Source: an uncultured Ruminococcus sp. (GTDB lineage Bacteria > Bacillota > Clostridia > Oscillospirales > Ruminococcaceae). Taken from it: 6,598 nucleotides of DNA. The position numbers and the translations under genes are program-made. The stretch lies in contig CAMWKY010000120.1 in the NCBI GenBank assembly GCA_947174965.1, forward strand, positions 1 through 6,598. The letters run 5' to 3'. Below are positions 1 through 4,662 of this stretch, in pieces (position 1 is the stretch's first letter; every line of letters starts with the position of its first letter). A model generated the notes under the pieces. It saw only the letters and a program-made list of their open reading frames with translations. It made no database searches and was not told where the DNA came from.

Positions 1-25
1 ATAGTTCTTGAAATACTAAAATTTT

Positions 26-33
26 AAAGGAGG
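26..33 (+). promoter_or_regulatory. Ribosome binding site of the rhamnogalacturonan lyase gene
   Basis: AAAGGAGG, a near-perfect anti-16S match, lies eight bases before the ATG at 42. It fixes the start and implies efficient translation. Only 41 bases upstream of the gene are in the window, so its promoter is not visible. Confidence 0.85.
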
Positions 34-41
34 ATATAGCA

Positions 42-152
42 ATGAAAATAAATCTTAAACGTGTAATTTCAACAGCCGCTGCATTTGTAGTTGGTACAAC
101 TTCAACGGTATTGCCACAAGCAGTTGAAAATCTTTCAGTCAATGCAAATGCC
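42..152 (+). other. Sec signal peptide of the lyase (residues 1-37)
   Basis: There is a short basic N-region (MKINLKR), then a hydrophobic, Ala/Val/Thr-rich core (about residues 8-24), then a polar stretch ending in A-N-A at 35-37, which fits a signal peptidase I site before VSG. The mature protein would begin near residue 38, just ahead of the lyase fold. The polar stretch is rather long, so an earlier cut after A27 (LPQA) is possible. No lipobox cysteine is present, so this is not a lipoprotein. Confidence 0.8.
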
Positions 153-3100
153 GTATCAGGTGTAACGCTTGAATATCTTGACAGAGGAATTTCAGCAATC
201 AACACAGGAAACGGAATGCTTGTAAGCTGGAGATACCTTGCAAATGATGATGATAATGCTGTATATGAGCTTTATCGTGACGGCTCACTTATCTATACAA
301 GTAAAGCAGGACAGTCAACCTGCTATCTTGATGCACAAGGCAGTGCATTTTCAAAATACCGTGTAGATACTCTTTCAGGCGGAAAAGTTGTCAGTTCAGA
401 GGAATGTAAACTCATTTCCAATAATACATATTTTGATATTCCGCTGATACCTCCGACAAGTCCAGACTGTACATACAGCCCGAACGATATGTCTGTCGGT
501 GATATTGACGGCGACGGACAGTATGAATTATTCTTGAAATGGGACCCGTCCAACTCTCAGGATAACTCCAAAGGCGGTTATACAGGCAATGTATACATTG
601 ACTGCATAAGACTTGACGGCACAAGAGTATGGCGAATTGATTTAGGTAAAAATATCCGTGCAGGTGCGCACTATACGCAGTTTTACGTTGCCGACTTCGA
701 CCTTGACGGTAAAGCTGAAATGACCTGCAAAACTGCTGACGGTACAGTTGACGGCACAGGAAAAGTAATCGGCGACGCTTCAAAGGACTATCGCAATTCA
801 AACGGATATATTCTTAGTGGTCCTGAATATTACACACTTTTTGACGGTGCAACAGGTGCGGCACTTGATACTGTTGACTATGTACCGCAGAGAGGTGAAG
901 TATCAAAAAAAACATGGGGAGACGATTATGGCAACCGTGTTGACAGATTCTGGGGTACTGTTGCATACGTTGACGGCGTTCACCCTTGTGTTGTAACAGG
1001 ACGTGGATATTATACAAGAATGACTGCAACCTGCTATGGAGTTGAAAATAAAAAACTCGTTCAGAAATGGGCATTTGATACAGGCTTCAATTCCTCTGCT
1101 GCGGGTTACGGTGACGGAAATCACAACAGTATGCCTGCTGATGTTGACGGCGACGGCAGGCAGGAAATTATAACGGGTGCTACTTGTATTGACGATAACG
1201 GAAAAGTATTATGGTGTACAAATCAGGGACACGGTGATGCAATGCACCTTGCCGACCTCGACCCGACAAAAGACGGTCTTGAACTCTGGATTTGTCACGA
1301 AGAAGCAGGCTCGGGCTATGGTGTAAGTCTGATTGAGGCAAAGAACGGCAACATTATATATCATATCAATGCTGACAAAGATACAGGAAGATGCGCTGCC
1401 GACAACATTTATGCAGGAAATCCGGGTGCGGAACTCTGGGGCGCAAGACCTGCCGGAGTTGTACTTGATACAGCCGGAAATACTATAAACGGACTCTCCG
1501 TTCCTGCTATGAACTTCTTCAGCTACTGGGACGGCGACCTTGAGCGTGAACTTCTTGACGGCGGTGACAACAAGCCTGCAACTATCACTAAAATGATGGA
1601 CAACGGAAAAATCACAACACTTCTCACGACAGACGGCTTTGTAACAAATAACTCCACAAAAGCAAATCCTTGTCTTTCTGCTGATATTTTCGGCGACTGG
1701 CGTGAGGAACTTATTGTCCGTGCATTTGACAATAAGTCTGTAAGAATTTATTGTACTCCTTATGATACGGACTATAGAATAACAACACTTATGCACGATG
1801 CGCAGTATCGTATGCAGGTATCGTCGCAGAATACAGCATACAATCAGCCACCGCACACAAGCTTTTTCTTAGGTACAGGATATGACCTCCCGAAACGTCC
1901 GACAGATACAGTTCTTGACAAATCAGGAACAGCACCGCCCTCAAATCCTCAAACAACACCAGCTGTTGCAGAAACTTTTGTAAGCGGTTCAACATATAAA
2001 ATCAAAAATGTAAATTCCGGTCTTTATATGCAGGTTGACAGCGCAAAGGCAGAAAACGGGGCAAATGTTCAGCAATGGGGAACTACAGACGATACAATCC
2101 ACGATATATGGAAACTTGTTGATGCAGGTGACGGATATTATTATATTGTTTCAGCTGTAGGCGACGGCGGTACATATGTACTTGATGTTGAAGCAAAGAA
2201 AACTGATAATAATACAAATATAGAAATTTATTCATATACAGGCGGAGACAATCAGAAGTTCATGTTTACAAAGAACTCTGACGGCTCATATAAAATCAGA
2301 ACAAAGCACACAAACGCTAAATCAGCTGTTGAAATAGCAGGCGCATCAACTTCAAGCGGTGCAAATGTTCAGCAGTATGAAATAAATGGTGAAAATTGTC
2401 AGGACTGGATTCTTGAAAAAGTTTCAGATTCAGGCTGTAAAATGGATACAAGTGTTATCTATGAGTTTGAAAACGTAAACAGCAGTATGGTTATGGAGAT
2501 TAAGGACGGCAAAACAGAATCCGGCGCAAATGTTCAGCAGTGGGAGAAAAACGGTCTTACTTGTCAGCAGTGGCAGTTGAAAGAATCTGCATCAGGTGAA
2601 AATTATTACTATATCTGTTCAGTTGCAGACCCGACATATGTTCTTAAAGTATCTGAATCAGGCAACGGCGGAAATATAGCTGTTGAGACATATTCAGAAA
2701 ATGACAGTGCTATGCTGTTTAAGTTTACAAAGAATCTTGACGGAACATACTGCATATTGACAAAAGAATCAGATGATACTTGTTATGTTGAAGTAGGGGC
2801 AGCAAGCAAGACAAAAGGTGCAAATATTCAGCAATGGGAAAATACAGACAATAACTGTCAGAAATGGAGTGCTGAAACACTCACTACTTCAGCTACAACA
2901 ACTACTACCACAACCACAGAAACAACAACTACCACAGAAGCAACAACAGCAACCACAGAATCAACAATAACTACAACTACTGCAACAACCTCTGTTGTTT
3001 CAGATGTTCTTATAGGTGATGCGAACTGCGACGGAGCAGTCAATATTGCTGATGCTACAGCTATAGTTCAGCATTTAGGCAATCAGGATAAATACGGTCT

Positions 3101-3224
3101 TTCCGAAAAAGGCTTAATAAATGCAGACTGCTGTAACGTGGGCGACGGCGTAACAGGTCTTGACGCACTTGCAATTCAGAAACTTGAAGCAGGAATGATA
3201 GACTCACTTCCTGACACTAACTGA
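42..3224 (+). CDS. Secreted dockerin-bearing rhamnogalacturonan lyase (PL11, two ricin-type lectin domains, dockerin)
   Basis: A 1060-residue extracellular pectinase, predicted to cut the rhamnogalacturonan-I backbone by beta-elimination and to dock onto a cellulosome scaffoldin. Domains in order: signal peptide (1-37); PL11 propeller (about 40-622) opening with LDRGISAINTGNGMLVSWR, the N-terminal pattern of Bacillus YesW/YesX-type lyases, and carrying DxDxDG calcium-type motifs (DIDGDG near 154, DFDLDG near 218, DVDGDG near 368); a Pro/Thr-containing joint (about 625-642); two ricin-type trefoils (about 643-796 and 803-946); a Thr-rich linker (948-984); a dockerin (about 988-1054). The ATG at 42 is fixed by AAAGGAGG eight bases upstream and by the signal peptide that follows it. 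The gene ends in tandem stops (TGA TAA) and is followed by a terminator, so it looks monocistronic, although its promoter lies outside the window. Endo (YesW-like) versus exo (YesX-like) action cannot be decided by eye. Family assignment is secure; substrate is inferred from the family. Confidence 0.93.
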   Translation: MKINLKRVISTAAAFVVGTTSTVLPQAVENLSVNANAVSGVTLEYLDRGISAINTGNGMLVSWRYLANDDDNAVYELYRDGSLIYTSKAGQSTCYLDAQGSAFSKYRVDTLSGGKVVSSEECKLISNNTYFDIPLIPPTSPDCTYSPNDMSVGDIDGDGQYELFLKWDPSNSQDNSKGGYTGNVYIDCIRLDGTRVWRIDLGKNIRAGAHYTQFYVADFDLDGKAEMTCKTADGTVDGTGKVIGDASKDYRNSNGYILSGPEYYTLFDGATGAALDTVDYVPQRGEVSKKTWGDDYGNRVDRFWGTVAYVDGVHPCVVTGRGYYTRMTATCYGVENKKLVQKWAFDTGFNSSAAGYGDGNHNSMPADVDGDGRQEIITGATCIDDNGKVLWCTNQGHGDAMHLADLDPTKDGLELWICHEEAGSGYGVSLIEAKNGNIIYHINADKDTGRCAADNIYAGNPGAELWGARPAGVVLDTAGNTINGLSVPAMNFFSYWDGDLERELLDGGDNKPATITKMMDNGKITTLLTTDGFVTNNSTKANPCLSADIFGDWREELIVRAFDNKSVRIYCTPYDTDYRITTLMHDAQYRMQVSSQNTAYNQPPHTSFFLGTGYDLPKRPTDTVLDKSGTAPPSNPQTTPAVAETFVSGSTYKIKNVNSGLYMQVDSAKAENGANVQQWGTTDDTIHDIWKLVDAGDGYYYIVSAVGDGGTYVLDVEAKKTDNNTNIEIYSYTGGDNQKFMFTKNSDGSYKIRTKHTNAKSAVEIAGASTSSGANVQQYEINGENCQDWILEKVSDSGCKMDTSVIYEFENVNSSMVMEIKDGKTESGANVQQWEKNGLTCQQWQLKESASGENYYYICSVADPTYVLKVSESGNGGNIAVETYSENDSAMLFKFTKNLDGTYCILTKESDDTCYVEVGAASKTKGANIQQWENTDNNCQKWSAETLTTSATTTTTTTTETTTTTEATTATTESTITTTTATTSVVSDVLIGDANCDGAVNIADATAIVQHLGNQDKYGLSEKGLINADCCNVGDGVTGLDALAIQKLEAGMIDSLPDTN
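153..1907 (+). other. PL11 rhamnogalacturonan lyase catalytic domain (residues about 38-622)
   Basis: At about 585 residues this matches the usual length of the PL11 module. The blades are marked by repeated acidic calcium-type loops followed by hydrophobic strands: DGDGQYELFLKW near 156, DLDGKAEMTCK near 220, DGDGRQEIITGA near 369, DPTKDGLELWICHEE near 407, and FGDWREELIVR near 550. The family is known as an eight-bladed, calcium-dependent beta-propeller that cleaves alpha-1,4 bonds between rhamnose and galacturonate. The module appears complete, with no frameshift or missing segment that I can detect. I did not assign catalytic residues by number because that needs an alignment to a solved structure. 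Confidence 0.88.
1968..2429 (+). other. First ricin-type beta-trefoil domain, CBM13-like (residues about 643-796)
   Basis: It opens with VSGSTYKIKNVNSGLYMQV and shows three related subdomains of about 50 residues. Each has a GANVQQW-like strand followed by a QxW-type motif: GANVQQW at 673 with DIW (W690); NTNIEIY near 724 with QKFMF, where Phe replaces Trp; GANVQQY at 773 with QDW (W789). The fold is a carbohydrate-binding trefoil with up to three sugar sites. The altered middle motif hints that the beta site is weak or structural only. The ligand cannot be read from sequence; a pectin side chain or hemicellulose is a guess from the attached lyase. Confidence 0.82.
2448..2879 (+). other. Second ricin-type beta-trefoil domain, CBM13-like (residues about 803-946)
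   Basis: This is a second trefoil, clearly related to the first. It starts at SVIYEFENVNSSMVMEI and has GANVQQW at 828 with QQW (W844), GGNIAVETY near 876 with an aromatic LFKF in place of QxW, and GANIQQW at 926 with QKW (W942). The middle subdomain has lost its Trp just as in the first copy, so the two domains probably arose by duplication of an already altered trefoil, or both belong to a lectin subfamily that lacks it. Tandem lectin domains normally raise avidity for polysaccharide. Confidence 0.8.
2883..2993 (+). repeat. Thr-rich low-complexity linker (residues 948-984)
   Basis: About 26 of 37 residues are Thr, broken by Glu, Ala, Ser and Ile, and encoded by mixed ACA/ACT/ACC codons. 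It links the second lectin domain to the dockerin, as flexible and often O-glycosylated linkers do in ruminococcal cellulosomal enzymes. The triplet-repeat-like DNA may vary in length between strains by slippage. The opposite strand reads as an open poly-Val frame, an artefact of the repeat. Confidence 0.85.
3003..3203 (+). other. Dockerin domain (residues about 988-1054)
   Basis: The first calcium loop is GDANCDGAVNIAD with ligands D993, N995, D997, N1001 and D1004, followed by helix ATAIVQHLG. The second is ADCCNVGDGVTGLDALAIQ, with D1029, N1032, D1035 and D1041. It spans 13 rather than 12 positions from first to last ligand, the one-residue insertion I associate with R. flavefaciens-type dockerins. 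Dockerins bind cohesins on scaffoldin and so place the enzyme in a cellulosome. Cys996, Cys1030 and Cys1031 lie inside the calcium loops. No scaffoldin or cohesin gene is in the window. Confidence 0.9.
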
Positions 3225-3255
3225 TAACTTCTTAAAAATATAAATATCTACTTTC

Positions 3256-3290
3256 AAAAAAGCTCTCCTGATAAAAAGGAGAGTTTTTTT
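3256..3290. terminator. Bidirectional intrinsic terminator between convergent genes
   Basis: CTCTCCT at 3263-3269 pairs perfectly with AGGAGAG at 3277-3283 across a 7-base loop. An A6 tract (3256-3261) precedes the stem and a T7 tract (3284-3290) follows it, so either strand gives a hairpin followed by a U-run; the tracts can also pair and lengthen the stem. It lies 32 bases after the lyase stop and four bases past the stop of the EAL gene, so it should end both converging transcripts. Confidence 0.9.
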
Positions 3291-3294
3291 GTAT

Positions 3295-4509
3295 TTATTC
3301 AAGATTCTGACATAGCGTGACAACAAGAACATCATCAACAGATGGATTCTTTACAAAGAAATCAGTAGTTTCAACTTTACGGTATATTCCGTCGTCACCT
3401 ATCTGACGGGTAACAGTTTTCACGTATTTTTCACCTCTGTTATAGGCAGCAATAAGGTTATCAATAGAAAAAGTTGTTTTGAAAAGTTCCTGGTCATCGG
3501 GGTGCATTGTTGCCGTACCATGAATGATAAGTTCATCAAAAACACCTGTTGACGGGCATGAGGTCGCAGAAAAATTTTCATATGCCATCATGTAGTAACT
3601 GTTGCGAGTGAGATTTGCCATAATAACAAGCGGGAATTTTTCAAAAATCGCTTCCATAAGTAGAGTTGTGGCACTGGCAGGGGCTTGCGTTACAAGAATA
3701 TCCTCATTGTAATCGTCAATTACTCTTTTGGAACAAGCTTCACCGAACTGGTCTTCAGGCATTGGCTTTGCAAAAAGAAATCCCTGAATAAGACGGCAGT
3801 CGCAAGTACGGAGAAATCCAAGCTGTTCACGTGTTTCAACGCCCTCTGCAATCGTAGTGAGTTTAAGTCGGTGTGCAAATGCAAAAATACTTTCAAGAAC
3901 AATACGTTCCTTTTCGTTTTCGCAGTTTCCGCTAAGAAGTGAGCGGTCAATCTTGAGGACATTTGCGGAAATATCCTTTACAAGACCTAAAGAAGAAAAA
4001 CCGCTTCCGAAATCATCTATTGCAACATTAAAGCCATAGCTTCTTATATCCGAAACAAGCTCCACAATAACACTGGAATCGTGCATCATAGCAGATTCAG
4101 TCAGTTCCACTTCAATAAGTTCTCTTGGTACTTCATAGCTGTCAACGATTTCACAAAGTTTCTGTCTGAATCCTTCTTCAGTTATATGCTTTCGTGAGAA
4201 ATTTACAGCTATTTGGACACAACGATGATTTTCTGTTCTGCGTTTTTTCAAAAAACGGCAGACCTCATAAAGTATACACCAGTCAATTTCAAGAATAAGA
4301 TTAGTTTTTTCGGCACATGGAATAAACTCTGCCGGAGAAACTACACTTCCGTCCGGTTTTATCCATCTTGCAAGAGCTTCTGCGCTGACCAGTCTGCCAG
4401 TAATAGAATCATACTGCGGTTGATAATATGCTTTAAATTCATGATTTTCAAGAGCTGTTTCAATCCTGCTCATTAAAGCAATATCTTGCTCTGTAAGATT
4501 AGGTATCAT
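3295..4509 (-). CDS. EAL-domain c-di-GMP phosphodiesterase with C-terminal PAS-like module
   Basis: A 404-residue cytosolic signalling enzyme with no signal peptide or membrane segment, predicted to linearise cyclic di-GMP to pGpG. The EAL domain spans about 10-255 and all residues expected for catalysis and metal binding are present: E44 in AEALARW, N103 in VNFS, E135 in ELTES, D165-D166 in DDFGSG, K186 in LKIDR, E222 in AEGVET and Q242 in QGF. There is no GGDEF domain. Residues about 281-404 form a PAS-like module containing NLTRNSYYMM, a MHPDD motif typical of PAS_3-like folds, and a final strand DVLVVTLCQNL. A sensor placed after the catalytic domain is uncommon. The start is supported by GGTGGAGGA five bases upstream. 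The gene is monocistronic, with its own promoter and terminator. Activity is likely from the intact motifs; the input signal and the process controlled are unknown. Confidence 0.92.
   Translation of the reverse strand: MIPNLTEQDIALMSRIETALENHEFKAYYQPQYDSITGRLVSAEALARWIKPDGSVVSPAEFIPCAEKTNLILEIDWCILYEVCRFLKKRRTENHRCVQIAVNFSRKHITEEGFRQKLCEIVDSYEVPRELIEVELTESAMMHDSSVIVELVSDIRSYGFNVAIDDFGSGFSSLGLVKDISANVLKIDRSLLSGNCENEKERIVLESIFAFAHRLKLTTIAEGVETREQLGFLRTCDCRLIQGFLFAKPMPEDQFGEACSKRVIDDYNEDILVTQAPASATTLLMEAIFEKFPLVIMANLTRNSYYMMAYENFSATSCPSTGVFDELIIHGTATMHPDDQELFKTTFSIDNLIAAYNRGEKYVKTVTRQIGDDGIYRKVETTDFFVKNPSVDDVLVVTLCQNLE
3298..3669 (-). other. PAS-like C-terminal sensory module of the EAL protein (residues about 281-404)
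   Basis: Visible marks are an N-terminal helix (LLMEAIFEKF), a strand followed by NLTRNSYYMMAYENF, then GVFDELI, then MHPDDQELF in the position of the PAS_3 'HPDD' element, then paired strands (KYVKTVTRQIGDDGIYRKVETTDFFV) and a terminal strand (VLVVTLCQN). From memory, this sequence type occurs repeatedly in ruminococcal GGDEF and EAL proteins, usually before the catalytic domain. I see no haem- or flavin-binding signature, so the ligand is not predictable. It may instead mediate dimerisation. Confidence 0.6.
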
Positions 4510-4514
4510 AAAAA

Positions 4515-4523
4515 TCCTCCACC
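4515..4523 (-). promoter_or_regulatory. Ribosome binding site of the EAL gene
   Basis: On the minus strand this reads GGTGGAGGA, ending five bases before the ATG at 4509. It decides for this start over the in-frame Met13 further in. Confidence 0.82.
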
Positions 4524-4546
4524 TTTATACATAATAATTTACTATA

Positions 4547-4575
4547 ATCATATCACATTTTTCATAAAATTTCAA
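4547..4575 (-). promoter_or_regulatory. Sigma-A-type promoter of the EAL gene (extended -10)
   Basis: On the minus strand TTGAAA (4575-4570) and TATGAT (4552-4547) are separated by exactly 17 bases, with TGA immediately before the -10 box giving an extended -10. Transcription would start near 4540, leaving a leader of about 30 bases that contains the ribosome binding site and no room for a riboswitch. Assigned by consensus matching only. Confidence 0.65.
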
Positions 4576-4605
4576 GAGAAAATCACAATTTTTTTATCGT
4601 ATTAC

Positions 4606-4634
4606 TTGATTTGCCTGAAAAAATATGTTATTAT
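4606..4634 (+). promoter_or_regulatory. Sigma-A-type promoter of the ABC-F gene (extended -10)
   Basis: TTGATT (4606-4611) and TATTAT (4629-4634) are 17 bases apart, and TGT at 4626-4628 supplies an extended -10. The start of transcription would be near 4641, giving a leader of about 22 bases. That is too short for the leader-peptide attenuators seen before many antibiotic-resistance ABC-F genes. Its -35 box is about 30 bases from the -35 of the divergent EAL promoter, so the two do not overlap. Confidence 0.65.
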
Positions 4635-4650
4635 ATAGATATTATGTTGA

Positions 4651-4657
4651 AAGGAAG
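4651..4657 (+). promoter_or_regulatory. Ribosome binding site of the ABC-F gene
   Basis: AAGGAAG, a moderate Shine-Dalgarno match, ends five bases before the ATG at 4663 and supports that start. Confidence 0.7.
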
Positions 4658-4662
4658 ATACT

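Noticed and set aside
14..22. Possible -10 (TAAAAT) upstream of the lyase gene
   Set aside because: Transcription would begin inside the Shine-Dalgarno site, and no -35 box is visible; the true promoter is probably outside the window.
1209..1856. Long open frame (215 codons) on the minus strand inside the lyase gene
   Set aside because: It lies fully antisense to a well-supported PL11 coding region; its translation is Cys/Ile/Val-rich, with no recognisable domain, and I see no convincing ribosome binding site.
2858..3043. Minus-strand frame encoding a poly-Val protein
   Set aside because: This is the complement of the Thr-codon linker (ACN read backwards gives NGT/GTN), so it is a low-complexity artefact.
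3685..4476. Several plus-strand frames of 60-87 codons opposite the EAL gene
   Set aside because: All are antisense to conserved EAL motifs, with no domain or good ribosome binding site.
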